Origin: Runella sp. MFBS21
GTDB lineage: Bacteria; Bacteroidota; Bacteroidia; Cytophagales; Spirosomataceae
Length of the DNA stretch: 64,000 nt
Reading direction: 5' to 3'
Assembly: GCF_029433105.1 (NCBI RefSeq)
Contig: NZ_JARNTW010000026.1
Coordinates: forward strand, 24,396-88,395
Shown here: one piece after another, positions 28,070 to 37,626 of the stretch
Position numbering within the stretch: position 1 is the first letter of the stretch
Layout of the letters: each line of letters opens with the position of its first letter
Position numbers and translations under genes: made by a program
The notes under the pieces: generated by a model
The model's input: the letters and a program-made list of their open reading frames with translations, nothing else
Databases searched by the model: none
Told to the model about the DNA's origin: nothing

Positions 28070-30175
28070 TTATAATTTATATCTCAATTGGAATTTTAAC
28101 TCTGTACGATGAGAACTGTCTATTTCGTCTACGTATGAGCCTATTTTGTCTCTTTCGGGCATGGTTGTACGTGCTATCCTTAACCATAAATCTAACTTGC
28201 GGTAAGGCGTATATCGTAATAGTATATAATTTCTAAAACCACGTTCGTAATAAACAGGCATGGAAATTGCATAGAGCACATCTTTCTCTACGGCGTACTG
28301 CCGAGCATCATAACTATCGGTATTGTAAGATGAAACCCTACTACTAATCGAAATCTTACGCCAAGTTATAGCAACCTCTTGAAAAATAAGCCATCCCTTA
28401 TCAACAGGAAAGTCTTGATAGCTAAATAAGCTCCCTTGGATGCGAGTGCGAAGCGATATTATTTTATGGGGGGTATATTCGGCATTTAAAATAAGATTTT
28501 GGCGAAGAGTATGACTGACAAATCTTTGTTTGGATAGACTAGATGGTATATTTTTTTCTTTTCTTTCATGTCTAATTATCCCATATAAGGTCCATTTTTT
28601 AGAAGGCGTCCAAGTGGTTTGAAAAAGTACATCATATCCGCTACTGTTTTGTTTATCAACCAAATATTTATACCAACTGAACTTGTAAATATCTATATAC
28701 GTACCTATTTTTAGTTTTTTGTGAATAGTATATTTTAGTCCTACATAGAGACCTGTCTCATTGATATTGCGACTATTTTCACCAAAACTATTGGCATAAA
28801 AGCTATGAAAATTCTTATCATAGTGCCTAAATACAGTTGTTGCGTCCCAACGTTTGCTCAGACTTGCAAGCATTCCCGCTACAGCCCCAATACCACTGCT
28901 TTTTGAACGTGCTATTTCGCCAAAAAAATTAAAATTTTGCCATAAATAATTTCCATGGCACCCTACTACAAGGTTGTCTTTTCCAGAAAATTCATAGTCA
29001 TTACGAATAGCAGAGGCTCTTTTAAGGGGGATATCAAAGTGAGTATACAAAAAGCTAACCCCTAATTGTCCACGGGTAGAGTTGTACCACAAATGGGCAC
29101 CCGTATTTTGTTCTACTGTATTGGCACGGTATTGTAATTCATTAGGAATTCGGTGAAGACCATCTATTTGTAAAGAACTGACAACAGTTTGAACAGTAGA
29201 ATCGTCTTGCACCGCACTAAGATTACCACTACGCCTTGTACGAGAATATACCAAAGTGAGAGAGAATTTTTTGTGCAGCGCATAAGTAGCAGAAATGCCT
29301 CTCAAATACCCTGCTTCTGTAACAGAAGTGTAGGGTTTAGCACCCACAGTTGGCCGTCGAACGGTATATACTGTTTCCATCCCTTTTCCTAGAGAAAACC
29401 CAGCGGCAAAAATTAGCCCTTGGCCAACCTGTAATTGATAATCACCAATAATTAAATTTTTGAGCTTGCCTCTATTTTGGATTTGGGCATGTATCGAAAC
29501 AAAGTCAGCACCATATTTGTATTTTGAAGGGTTCCATTCGAAGGCTTCTCCTTCATCTTTTTCAAATGTAAATCCAAAACTAAAATCTCGTGATCGACTA
29601 TATCGGTAGCGTGCATACCATTGTAAACTACTTCCTTCAAATTTCTGCAAAGTACCATCGCGAGACTTGGGCGCATTGAGGGTTGAGCCCCTTTTGGTTT
29701 CGAGTAGCTGCTCCGTACGAAACAAAAAATAATGATCTGAAGGGTTGTTGATCCCTTTCCAAATTTTTTGATTGGGGGAAGAAATTCCTACAAAAGGCAA
29801 TATTTTATAAATAGTAGGTAAGTCAAAATCCGAAATAGCTTGTAATTCATAGATTGATATAAATGGGCCAATTTGACTGCGATACTCAAAAAAATGATTA
29901 AGTTGCCTTTCATTGAGTAAAAATGTCGCCGAAAGCTCTTCGCGAGTACAAGTGTTTAGGTCGAGGGGTGTAGAGTAAAGTTGGATTAAATTTTCGGCTA
30001 CTTCGTTATAGTTAATATCATCTCCTTGAATCGGTAATAGGTTTTGAATAAAGCTATTGACATCAATTTCACGGCGAATAAAATCTTGATTATAGCCCTT
30101 CGTGTAAGTCAATACTATACATAGGGTGAGGCATAAAGCATTAATGACCAGAGATTTAATTGGATGTATACACAT
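28070..30175 (-). CDS. Helix-hairpin-helix protein with C-terminal beta-barrel-like region
   Basis: 701 residues. A signal peptide (about 1-29) is followed by a ComEA-like helix-hairpin-helix region (about 65-135): LDLNTCTREELSATFLLNERQLNHFFEYR, then GPFISIYELQAISDFDLPTI. From about 150 to the end the sequence shows repeated short amphipathic strands (aromatic girdle residues, turns with Asn/Asp/Lys) and ends in FQLRYKL, as in outer-membrane barrels. Fusion of a DNA-binding-type module to a probable barrel is known in Bacteroidota proteins, but I know of no established function; DNA or sugar uptake would be speculation. Confidence 0.75.
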   Translation of the reverse strand: MCIHPIKSLVINALCLTLCIVLTYTKGYNQDFIRREIDVNSFIQNLLPIQGDDINYNEVAENLIQLYSTPLDLNTCTREELSATFLLNERQLNHFFEYRSQIGPFISIYELQAISDFDLPTIYKILPFVGISSPNQKIWKGINNPSDHYFLFRTEQLLETKRGSTLNAPKSRDGTLQKFEGSSLQWYARYRYSRSRDFSFGFTFEKDEGEAFEWNPSKYKYGADFVSIHAQIQNRGKLKNLIIGDYQLQVGQGLIFAAGFSLGKGMETVYTVRRPTVGAKPYTSVTEAGYLRGISATYALHKKFSLTLVYSRTRRSGNLSAVQDDSTVQTVVSSLQIDGLHRIPNELQYRANTVEQNTGAHLWYNSTRGQLGVSFLYTHFDIPLKRASAIRNDYEFSGKDNLVVGCHGNYLWQNFNFFGEIARSKSSGIGAVAGMLASLSKRWDATTVFRHYDKNFHSFYANSFGENSRNINETGLYVGLKYTIHKKLKIGTYIDIYKFSWYKYLVDKQNSSGYDVLFQTTWTPSKKWTLYGIIRHERKEKNIPSSLSKQRFVSHTLRQNLILNAEYTPHKIISLRTRIQGSLFSYQDFPVDKGWLIFQEVAITWRKISISSRVSSYNTDSYDARQYAVEKDVLYAISMPVYYERGFRNYILLRYTPYRKLDLWLRIARTTMPERDKIGSYVDEIDSSHRTELKFQLRYKL

Positions 30176-30384
30176 GTGCTAAGTTGTTTGAAAACCATTA
30201 AACATCCTTAAGTTTGACGAATAGAAGATAAACTCTATTTGGAATGTATTTTGGATAAAAAGTCACATGTAGGCTAGAATTTTTATCAAAAAAAATGCAC
30301 TATGATTGGTGATATTTCTTGAAAATGTACAATTTTTTGTTTTTCTTCGCTTTTCATTACCCACCTTTAAATTAACAACCCACA

Positions 30385-32958
30385 ATGCCCAACGTATATC
30401 AAGATGCTGTTGTGACGAAATACAATATCTTCAACAGCCTATTTTTGAGTCTGCCGTTTCAGGACATTTTTCGGACTGGTACTTTATTACCACTGCTAAC
30501 CCAAGCTAGTGAAGAGGGATTTGAAGCAGGGAAAAGCCCTCAGCAGATTATTGAGTCTTTTTTCGAAGAATATATCGAGCACGCTACCGAACCCGCAAGA
30601 AGAGACTTACTCTTTCATTTTATTAAATTTATTGAACGCCAGGTCGTTTTGTTTGATTCTGTAGAGGATGCAGGATTTAATCAGACCCATGATTTGAATG
30701 GGGAAGGATCTATCACACAGCTTCTCAACCGAGTAGATAGTGAAGATTTGCGTCAAAAATTATTAAAGAAATTGAATGATTTTTGCGTCAGAATTGTCCT
30801 CACTGCACACCCTACGCAGTTTTATCCTGGGAAAGTACTGGGAATTATCACTGATTTGGAGGAAGCTATTAGAGATAATGATTTTATAGCGGTCAACAAT
30901 CTACTATTACAACTTGGAAAGACAGGTTTTATCAACAAAAACAAACCTACTCCCTTTGATGAAGCATTGACCCTTGGTTGGTTTCTCGAAAATGTATTTT
31001 ATCAAGCAATCCCTGCTATCTTACAAAAATTGCTGAGAGGCCTTAATATCCCTATCAATGAATGGCCTCATACGCAGCTTTTCCGTTTGGGTTTTTGGCC
31101 TGGAGGAGATAGAGACGGTAATCCCTTTGTGACTTCTGAAGTGACTCTTCAAGTAGCTGACCGCCTTCGGCAAATTCTACTCAAGTGCTACTGGCGAGAT
31201 ATAAAATATCTTAAACGACGTTTAACTTTTGAGGGTGTAGAGGAGATTATTGCAAGAGCCGAGCTAAAAACCAATAATGCTATTTATTATCCAGATCAAG
31301 AGCATTATGCCTCTGCTGAGGAGCTTTTAGAAGATCTTCAACAAGCAAGAGCTGTATTGGTTGAGCATCACGATAGTTTCTTTGTCGATTCCTTGGATGA
31401 TACTATCCTCAAAATCAAATTATTTGGTTTTTTCTTCGCCAGCTTAGATATACGTCAAGTAAGCCCCAAGCATACTTTGGCTTGGCAGGAAGTTTTAACC
31501 AAAATAGAGAAACAAATCCCCGTTTTCACTTATGATGATTATGTGAATTGGGACGAGAAAAAGAAAATAGATTTTCTATTGTCGCTCCAAGTAGAAATCA
31601 ATGCAAATGATTTCCAAGACCCTATTGCTCAGGATATTTATGGGTCGATGTTGGCTATCAGAGAAATTCAACGCCGCAATGGCGAAGCAGGTGCTCATAG
31701 ATATGTGATTAGTAACTGTGCAAGTGCTTTGAACGTGATAGAAGTGTTGGCTTTGCTAAAAAATGTGTGGAAAACTGCCGATATTGATGTGGATATAGTG
31801 CCGTTGTTCGAAACCGTAGACGATTTAGCAGGCTCAGCTGAAGTAATGCAGCAGCTCTACGACAATCCTCATTATCGAAAACATCTGGCGCGAAGAGGCA
31901 ATCAGCAGACTATCATGGTTGGCTTTTCGGATGGTACAAAAGACGGCGGGTACCTAAGAGCCAATTGGTCTATTTTTACAGCCAAAGAACAACTCACAAA
32001 AATATCAAGACAATACGACGTTAAGGTTACGTTTTTTGACGGTCGTGGAGGGCCTCCAGGTCGTGGAGGTGGAAACAATCACGCTTTTTATGCATCCTTA
32101 GGGAAGGATATAGAAGATAAAGAAATACAGCTTACGGTACAAGGACAAACCATCAGCTCAAACTATGGTACTGTTCCGACGGCGATGTACAACCTAGAAA
32201 GACTTTTTACGGCAGGGCTAGAAAATCACCTCTTTACTTCTAAAAGTGCTAAAGACCAGCTGTCTGATTCTGACAAGGCTCTTATGGAAGAACTTGCTGA
32301 TGTGGCTTATGAAGCTTATTTAGGCCTTAAAAATCACCCTACCTTTGTACCTTATCTCGAAAAAATCACCCCTTTGCGTTTTTATGGACAAACAAAAATC
32401 GGAAGTCGTCCTGATAAAAGAGGTAGTGGCGGAGGCCTCAGATTTGAAGATTTGCGAGCCATTCCGTTTGTAGGTTCATGGGCACAAATGAAGCAAAATG
32501 TTCCGGGATTTTATGGATTTGGTTCAGCCCTAGAAAAGCTCAAGGCTGAGGGTAAAATGGAAACATTGCGTAAACTCTACAAGCGGTCGCTATTTGTGCG
32601 TACCCTTGTCGAAAATTCCATGCAATCATTGATGAAAGCCTATTATCCTGCTACGATGTACTTGAAAGAAAATTCAGAGTTTAGTACGCTCTGGACGATG
32701 ATGTATGAAGAGTACGAGCGTAGTATTAAGCTCATGCTAGAGTTTTCGGGAGAGCAAGAATTAATGAATCAAAATCCTGTTACGAAAGATTCTATCAAAG
32801 TGCGGGAGCGAATCGTATTACCATTGATGACAATCCAACAATACGCTTTACAAAAGCTTCAAAGCGGAGAACTGTCGGCTTCAGATGCAGATATATATAG
32901 CAAGCTGGTGATACGAGCTATGTTTGGTATCATTAATGCCGCCCGAAATTCGGCCTAA
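30385..32958 (+). CDS. ppc: Phosphoenolpyruvate carboxylase
   Basis: 857 residues, close to the 880 or so of the family. Carboxylates PEP to oxaloacetate to refill the citric acid cycle. The catalytic histidine motif VLTAHPTQ (about 139-146), FRLGFWPGGDRDGNPFVT and the bicarbonate/PEP loop FDGRGGPPGRGGG (Gly-rich, about 552-564) are present. The loop reads GPPGRGGG where many enzymes have GSIGRGGA, a variant common in Bacteroidota as I recall. Ends in ARNSA rather than the canonical C-terminal NTG. Followed by a strong bidirectional terminator. Confidence 0.95.
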   Translation: MPNVYQDAVVTKYNIFNSLFLSLPFQDIFRTGTLLPLLTQASEEGFEAGKSPQQIIESFFEEYIEHATEPARRDLLFHFIKFIERQVVLFDSVEDAGFNQTHDLNGEGSITQLLNRVDSEDLRQKLLKKLNDFCVRIVLTAHPTQFYPGKVLGIITDLEEAIRDNDFIAVNNLLLQLGKTGFINKNKPTPFDEALTLGWFLENVFYQAIPAILQKLLRGLNIPINEWPHTQLFRLGFWPGGDRDGNPFVTSEVTLQVADRLRQILLKCYWRDIKYLKRRLTFEGVEEIIARAELKTNNAIYYPDQEHYASAEELLEDLQQARAVLVEHHDSFFVDSLDDTILKIKLFGFFFASLDIRQVSPKHTLAWQEVLTKIEKQIPVFTYDDYVNWDEKKKIDFLLSLQVEINANDFQDPIAQDIYGSMLAIREIQRRNGEAGAHRYVISNCASALNVIEVLALLKNVWKTADIDVDIVPLFETVDDLAGSAEVMQQLYDNPHYRKHLARRGNQQTIMVGFSDGTKDGGYLRANWSIFTAKEQLTKISRQYDVKVTFFDGRGGPPGRGGGNNHAFYASLGKDIEDKEIQLTVQGQTISSNYGTVPTAMYNLERLFTAGLENHLFTSKSAKDQLSDSDKALMEELADVAYEAYLGLKNHPTFVPYLEKITPLRFYGQTKIGSRPDKRGSGGGLRFEDLRAIPFVGSWAQMKQNVPGFYGFGSALEKLKAEGKMETLRKLYKRSLFVRTLVENSMQSLMKAYYPATMYLKENSEFSTLWTMMYEEYERSIKLMLEFSGEQELMNQNPVTKDSIKVRERIVLPLMTIQQYALQKLQSGELSASDADIYSKLVIRAMFGIINAARNSA

Positions 32959-32965
32959 TACCTCA

Positions 32966-33000
32966 CAAAAAAGGTAGAGGATTAGCCTCTACCTTTTTTG
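32966..33000. terminator. Bidirectional terminator between ppc and pyrB
   Basis: A perfect 15 bp stem (32966-32980 with 32986-33000) and 5 nt loop, with A-run on one side and T-run on the other. It serves the convergent ppc and pyrB genes. Confidence 0.92.
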
Positions 33001-33019
33001 TTTAAAGAAAAATTACTGA

Positions 33020-33940
33020 TTATTGTTGAGCCAATAAATAAAGTACAGCCATACGCACTGCTACGCCATTTTCTACTTGGTTGAGAATGATACTCTGACG
33101 AGAATCGGCGGCATCTGAAGTAAGTTCTACTCCACGATTGATAGGCCCCGGATGCATCAATACAATATCGTGGTCTATCTCATCTAGCATTTTTTTATTG
33201 ATTCCAAAGTACAGCGAATACTCCCTTAGGCTTGGGAAGTATTTGACTTGGAGGCGTTCAAGCTGAATACGAAGTACATTTGCTACATCGCACCACTGAA
33301 GCGTTTCTTTTACGTTGTGGCTTACTTCTACGCCAAGAGAAGAGATATATTTCGGGATAAGGGTAGTGGGGCCACATACTCGGACTTGTGCACCTAATTT
33401 TTTCAAACAAAATATATTGGACAGCGCTACTCTGGAGTGTAAAATATCTCCAATGATAGCGATTTTTTTTCCAGCCAAATCCCCAATCTGCTCACGAATA
33501 GAAAAAGCATCTAAGAGAGCTTGAGTAGGGTGCTCGTGGGTACCATCACCAGCGTTGACGACATTGGCGGATATTCGTTGAGAAAGGTAATGAGGCGCTC
33601 CAGGGCTGCTATGGCGCATCACTATCATGTCTACTTTCATCGAAAGGATGTTGTTGACCGTGTCGAGTAGAGTTTCTCCCTTTTTGACAGAACTTCCCGA
33701 GGCCGAGAAATTGACAACGTCGGCAGAAAGTCTTTTTTCGGCTAATTCAAAAGACAAACGCGTTCGGGTCGAATTTTCAAAAAAAACGTTTGCGATAGTT
33801 ACATCTCTTAATGAAGGGACTTTTTTTATCGGACGATTGATGACGTCTTTGAATTGAGTCGCGGTATCTAAAATACTGTAAATGTCTGATTCGGTGAGGT
33901 TTTTGATGCCCAAAAGGTGCCGTACAGAAAGTTGTGACAT
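33020..33940 (-). CDS. pyrB: Aspartate carbamoyltransferase catalytic subunit
   Basis: 306 residues from the start MSQLSVRHLLGIKNL. Condenses carbamoyl phosphate and aspartate in pyrimidine synthesis. FFENSTRTRLSFE carries the carbamoyl phosphate motif STRTR (57-61); HPTQALLDAFSI and MHPGPINRG are also family motifs. An in-frame ATG at 34003 would add 21 residues, but the promoter at 33966-34000 lies inside that extension, so 33940 is preferred. No regulatory pyrI lies nearby. The dihydroorotase-like pseudoenzyme at 771-2042 may be its partner (inference). Confidence 0.96.
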   Translation of the reverse strand: MSQLSVRHLLGIKNLTESDIYSILDTATQFKDVINRPIKKVPSLRDVTIANVFFENSTRTRLSFELAEKRLSADVVNFSASGSSVKKGETLLDTVNNILSMKVDMIVMRHSSPGAPHYLSQRISANVVNAGDGTHEHPTQALLDAFSIREQIGDLAGKKIAIIGDILHSRVALSNIFCLKKLGAQVRVCGPTTLIPKYISSLGVEVSHNVKETLQWCDVANVLRIQLERLQVKYFPSLREYSLYFGINKKMLDEIDHDIVLMHPGPINRGVELTSDAADSRQSIILNQVENGVAVRMAVLYLLAQQ

Positions 33941-33965
33941 AGTCAGAAGCACAAAGAAAGTTTTG

Positions 33966-34000
33966 CAAAGGTACAAAACCCTGCAAGTTTGCGAAACAAA
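33966..34000 (-). promoter_or_regulatory. Promoter for pyrB
   Basis: On the minus strand: TTTG (33997-34000), 23 bp spacer, TACCTTTG (33966-33973). Predicted leader of about 20 nt to the ATG at 33940. The position argues for the shorter PyrB start. Confidence 0.65.
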
Positions 34001-34025
34001 CACTTAGAAAAACCTTTCAAGAGGG

Positions 34026-34895
34026 TTATTTGAGAATCTCAATAAGGTTGTCGCGGATGGTGTTATAAATAGTATCCGTGGGAAGGTCATTGGCATCGGT
34101 GCCAAAAGGATCTTCGATTTCTTCAGCCAGTACTTCAATACTTGCGAAGACATAGAAGATGATAGAGACAATAGGAATAGCCCAATATTTGAATTCAATC
34201 ACGAATCCAATAGGCATGGTAAATACATACAAAAAAATGACTTTTTTTAGAAACAAACTGTAGGCGTAGGGGATAGGAGTACGCTTTATGCGTTCACAAG
34301 CTCCAATGTTATCTGTAAAGGAGCGAAGTTCTTCGTTAAGGATGAAAAGTTGGTCACCTGTAATCACTTTCTTTTGATAAAGCTGATGAATCTCTTCATA
34401 AATTGCCCCCATGATTTGATTAGGGACGTGTTTCTTTTGGTTAAAAAAATGGGAGTTATACTTTCCGATTTGTTCTAATTCGTCTGTATTTACGCCCGCC
34501 CGAAGATGTTCTTTGGATGCATAGACATAGTTACTGATTAAAATCCGAAAAATTTGCCGTGTATGATAATCTTCTTTAGGAAGAAAGGTGTCTAGTTTCA
34601 GAGATAAGTTTCGAGAGTTGTTCACAAAACTCCCCCAAATTTTTCGGCCTTCCCACCAACGCTCGTAGGCGGTATTGGTACGAAATACCAGTAACATTGA
34701 TAATACAAACCCTACGAGTGAATGTACAACTGTGGTGTTTTTGAAAGAAGCGTGGAGTATGTCATTTTCTATATAAGCGACTACTCCAGTATAAGCAGCA
34801 ACTCCAAGGATACCCGGCAATAAAAACATAAAGGTATCACTTCGGTGGAAGGCAAAGATAAGTTTCCACCAGTCTTTAGGATTATAAGTAATCAT
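34026..34895 (-). CDS. Bestrophin family anion channel-like protein
   Basis: 289 residues. Bacterial bestrophin homologue: an N-terminal WWKLIFAFHRSDTF, then FRTNTAYERWWEGRKIWG around 72-89, which is the most conserved bestrophin segment, four hydrophobic stretches (about 22-42, 55-72, 215-232, 240-258), and a C-terminal DPFGTDANDLP acidic segment equivalent to the calcium clasp region. Bacterial homologues form pentameric channels. It starts 3 bp after the DUF3467 gene, so the two form an operon. Confidence 0.93.
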   Translation of the reverse strand: MITYNPKDWWKLIFAFHRSDTFMFLLPGILGVAAYTGVVAYIENDILHASFKNTTVVHSLVGFVLSMLLVFRTNTAYERWWEGRKIWGSFVNNSRNLSLKLDTFLPKEDYHTRQIFRILISNYVYASKEHLRAGVNTDELEQIGKYNSHFFNQKKHVPNQIMGAIYEEIHQLYQKKVITGDQLFILNEELRSFTDNIGACERIKRTPIPYAYSLFLKKVIFLYVFTMPIGFVIEFKYWAIPIVSIIFYVFASIEVLAEEIEDPFGTDANDLPTDTIYNTIRDNLIEILK

Positions 34896-34898
34896 GGA

Positions 34899-35219
34899 TT
34901 AAGCTTCGCCTATGGGACCGCCAAAATTTACAAATGGGAAATCAGGATCTTCTGCCTGTCTTATATCGCCGTGGTTGTCTTCAAATTTGCGAATATTATC
35001 TTTAAGAGCAATAAGTAAACGTTGAGCATGTTCAGGAGTTAAAATAACTCTCGCCTTTACTTTAGCTTTGGGTACACCGGGCATCAAACGAATAAAGTCC
35101 AGAATAAACTCCGTATTGGAATGGGCAATCATCACTAAGTTTGAATACACACCTTCGGCCATTTCTTCCGAGATTTCAACATTGATTTGTTGTTCGATTT
35201 CGTTTTTATTGTCTTGCAT
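34899..35219 (-). CDS. DUF3467 protein
   Basis: 106 residues from ATG 35219 (MQDNKNEIEQQINVEI). Small soluble protein of unknown function; EEMAEGVYSNLVMIAHSNTEFILDFIRLMPGVPKAKVKARVILTPEHAQRLL is the near-invariant core of this family. An in-frame ATG at 35276 lies inside the asnS terminator hairpin and upstream of the -7 element, so it is rejected. Operon partner of the bestrophin gene. Confidence 0.92.
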   Translation of the reverse strand: MQDNKNEIEQQINVEISEEMAEGVYSNLVMIAHSNTEFILDFIRLMPGVPKAKVKARVILTPEHAQRLLIALKDNIRKFEDNHGDIRQAEDPDFPFVNFGGPIGEA

Positions 35220-35245
35220 GGGATTCACTATAATTGGTATGTTGG

Positions 35246-35253
35246 CAAAATTA
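35246..35253 (-). promoter_or_regulatory. -7 promoter element for the DUF3467-bestrophin operon
   Basis: TAATTTTG on the minus strand, about 27 bp before the ATG at 35219. No good -33 TTG is seen 19-21 bp upstream, because that DNA is the asnS terminator. Confidence 0.5.
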
Positions 35254-35256
35254 ACT

Positions 35257-35290
35257 AAAAAAAGCACCTTCGTCATGAAAGTGCTTTTTG
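35257..35290 (-). terminator. Terminator after asnS
   Basis: AAAAAGCAC (35259-35267) pairs with GTGCTTTTT (35281-35289) around a 13 nt loop; T-run on both strands. It lies 28 bp beyond the asnS stop. Confidence 0.85.
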
Positions 35291-35317
35291 TTTATGAATA
35301 ACTTTCGAAAAAGTAAC

Positions 35318-36769
35318 TTAAAACTCGGCCGATTTGGGCGTACGAGGGAAAGGAATCACATCGCGAATGTTGGTCATGCCTGTTACAAACAAAATCAATC
35401 GCTCAAAACCAAGCCCAAAACCCGAATGTGGCGCTGTCCCAAATTTACGAGTTTCCAAAAACCACCACATTGATTCGGGTTCGATACCCACTTCGTGCAT
35501 TCTCGTAACCAATTTGTCGTAGTTTTCTTCTCTTTGGGAGCCACCAATGATTTCGCCAATGCCTGGAAACAACACATCCATTGCTCGTACTGTAGGGCCA
35601 GGTTCTAGCTCATTAGGCTCATTTTGTTTCATATAAAACGACTTGATAGCCCGTGGATAGTTGGTCAAAATGATAGGTTTTTTGAAATGTTTTTCTACCA
35701 AAAAGCGCTCATGTTCTGATTGCAAATCGATTCCCCATTCTACCGGATATTGGAATTTCTTTTCTTTGTGAGGTTTTGATTTCAACAAAATGTCGATTGC
35801 TTCAGTATAAGTAATGCGCTCAAAAGAATTATCCATAACAAAACGCAGTTTTTCGAGCAAAGGCATCGAACGTTCGTTTTGTGGTTTTGATTTTTCTTCT
35901 TCTTCGAGGCGTTTTTGTAAAAAAATCAAATCTTCTTGGCAGTTTTCGACTGCATACCGAATCACATACTTTACGAAGTCTTCGGCCAGATTCATGTTGT
36001 CTTCTAGCTCAAAGAAGGCCATTTCGGGTTCAATCATCCAAAACTCCGCCAAGTGGCGGGTGGTATTGGAGTTTTCGGCACGGAAGGTCGGCCCAAAAGT
36101 ATAGATTTTTGACAAAGCCATTGCACCCAATTCCCCCTCTAGTTGCCCCGAGACGGTAAGGTTGGTTTCGCGGCCAAAAAAGTCTTCTTTGAAGTCAATT
36201 TTTCCTTCTTCATTGCGGGGTAATTTTTCTAAATCAAGTGTCGTTACCCGAAACATTTCGCCTGCACCTTCGGCATCGGATGCGGTGATGATAGGCGTAT
36301 GGAGATAATAGAAGCCGTTGTCGTTGTAATACTTATGCACTGCAAAAGCCAATGCATGACGAATACGCAATATCGCACTGAAAGTATTGGTACGTGGCCG
36401 TAAGTGAGCTATTTCTCGCAAAAACTCCAGAGAGTGCTTCTTAGGTTGAAGAGGATATACTTCAGGGTCAGCGGTGCCGTAGACAAAGACATCAGTGAGT
36501 TTGACTTCTACGGATTGCCCCGAACCTACCGATTCTACCAAATTGCCAGTCACTTTCACACAAGAACCGGTCGTAATCAATTTGAGGGTTTCTTCGTTGA
36601 TTTGACCAGGCTCAGCTACTGCTTGGATATTATTGATGGTAGAACCGTCGTTGATAGCAATAAAAATAGCGTTTTTGCTTTCGCGCTTAGTGCGTACCCA
36701 GCCTTTTACCACCACTTCGCTGCCTACTTTGGCTTCGGCAAGAATCTGTTTAATCTGTATCGGACCCAC
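35318..36769 (-). CDS. asnS: Asparagine--tRNA ligase
   Basis: 483 residues, class II synthetase of the AspRS/AsnRS group. N-terminal OB-fold anticodon domain ([25 protein letters not shown]), motif 2 region [25 protein letters not shown], and motif 3 [29 protein letters not shown] at the C-terminus. The [11 protein letters not shown] segment and the absence of the GAD domain separate it from AspRS. Its promoter faces that of the response regulator gene. Confidence 0.98.
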   Translation of the reverse strand: MGPIQIKQILAEAKVGSEVVVKGWVRTKRESKNAIFIAINDGSTINNIQAVAEPGQINEETLKLITTGSCVKVTGNLVESVGSGQSVEVKLTDVFVYGTADPEVYPLQPKKHSLEFLREIAHLRPRTNTFSAILRIRHALAFAVHKYYNDNGFYYLHTPIITASDAEGAGEMFRVTTLDLEKLPRNEEGKIDFKEDFFGRETNLTVSGQLEGELGAMALSKIYTFGPTFRAENSNTTRHLAEFWMIEPEMAFFELEDNMNLAEDFVKYVIRYAVENCQEDLIFLQKRLEEEEKSKPQNERSMPLLEKLRFVMDNSFERITYTEAIDILLKSKPHKEKKFQYPVEWGIDLQSEHERFLVEKHFKKPIILTNYPRAIKSFYMKQNEPNELEPGPTVRAMDVLFPGIGEIIGGSQREENYDKLVTRMHEVGIEPESMWWFLETRKFGTAPHSGFGLGFERLILFVTGMTNIRDVIPFPRTPKSAEF

Positions 36770-36867
36770 GTTTGTAAATGATATAAAAATTAAAAAATCT
36801 TATGACTCCTACTTTAGTATTTGGTTGGAATTAAATCAGACAAAACCATCAAAAGTAGTAAGGGCTG

Positions 36868-36898
36868 CAAAATTAGGGTTTTAATACGGTTCGGCAAA
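36868..36898 (-). promoter_or_regulatory. Promoter for asnS
   Basis: Minus strand TTTG (36895-36898), 19 bp spacer, TAATTTTG (36868-36875): a full match to the Bacteroidota consensus, with a leader of about 90 nt. Confidence 0.7.
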
Positions 36899-36923
36899 GA
36901 GAGAAAGGTTTTGAAATCAGGCT

Positions 36924-36954
36924 TTTGGGTTTTCAAAATCTTATCTTACTTTTG
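36924..36954 (+). promoter_or_regulatory. Promoter for the response regulator gene
   Basis: TTTG (36924-36927), 19 bp spacer, TACTTTTG (36947-36954), about 25 bp before the ATG. Back to back with the asnS promoter. Confidence 0.7.
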
Positions 36955-36978
36955 ATTAACCCTAATCGTTTATGAAAA

Positions 36979-37626
36979 ATGTCTATTCGTGTACTTATAA
37001 CTGACGATCATCAGATTGTTTTGGACAGCCTTTCTCTCTTGATTTCTACGATTCCGGAAATGGAAGTAATCGGAACACTCAATGATAGCCGCAAGGTTTT
37101 GGGTTTTTTGGATACCCACGAGACTGATATTTTAGTAACGGATTTGAGTATGCCGTATTTGTCGGGGGTAGCACTTACGCTCCAAGTGCGTCAAAAATTT
37201 CCTAATCTTAAAATCTTGATGCTCACCGTTTCGGAAGATGCCGACAATATCCGACAGGCGTTTCAAGCGGGAATTTCGGGCTATGTGATGAAAAAAGCAA
37301 ACCGTGCTGAGCTAGAAAGGGCTCTCACTACGGTAGCAAGAGGTGAGAAGTATTTTAGTGAGGCAGTAATGAAAGAATTGCTAAGCCCGGCCTCTTTAGC
37401 TGCTACCTCTAATGAAGAAATTCCTAGTGAGCCTATTGCTGTTACGGCTCGCGAACTAGAGATTATAAGATTGATAGCCCAAGAACTCTCAACTTCAGAA
37501 ATTGCGGAGCGGCTTTTTATCAGTGTAGGTACGGTCGAAACGCACCGCCACAACATCTTACGAAAATTGGGCGTAAAAAACGCCATAGGTATCATTAAAT
37601 ATGCCGTAAAAAACAAATTGGTTTAG
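36979..37626 (+). CDS. NarL/FixJ-type response regulator
   Basis: 215 residues. Receiver domain 1-120 with acidic pair Asp9/Asp10, phosphoacceptor Asp55 (LVTDLSMP) and the conserved Lys in VMKKA (about 105). LuxR-type HTH domain at about 150-213 (ITRLIAQELSTSEIAERLFISVGTVETHRHNILRKL pattern). Start codon placed 25 bp after a good promoter. It overlaps convergently, by 3-4 bp, with the first of two TPR sensor kinases, which are the obvious cognate partners (inference from proximity and family pairing). Confidence 0.95.
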   Translation: MSIRVLITDDHQIVLDSLSLLISTIPEMEVIGTLNDSRKVLGFLDTHETDILVTDLSMPYLSGVALTLQVRQKFPNLKILMLTVSEDADNIRQAFQAGISGYVMKKANRAELERALTTVARGEKYFSEAVMKELLSPASLAATSNEEIPSEPIAVTARELEIIRLIAQELSTSEIAERLFISVGTVETHRHNILRKLGVKNAIGIIKYAVKNKLV

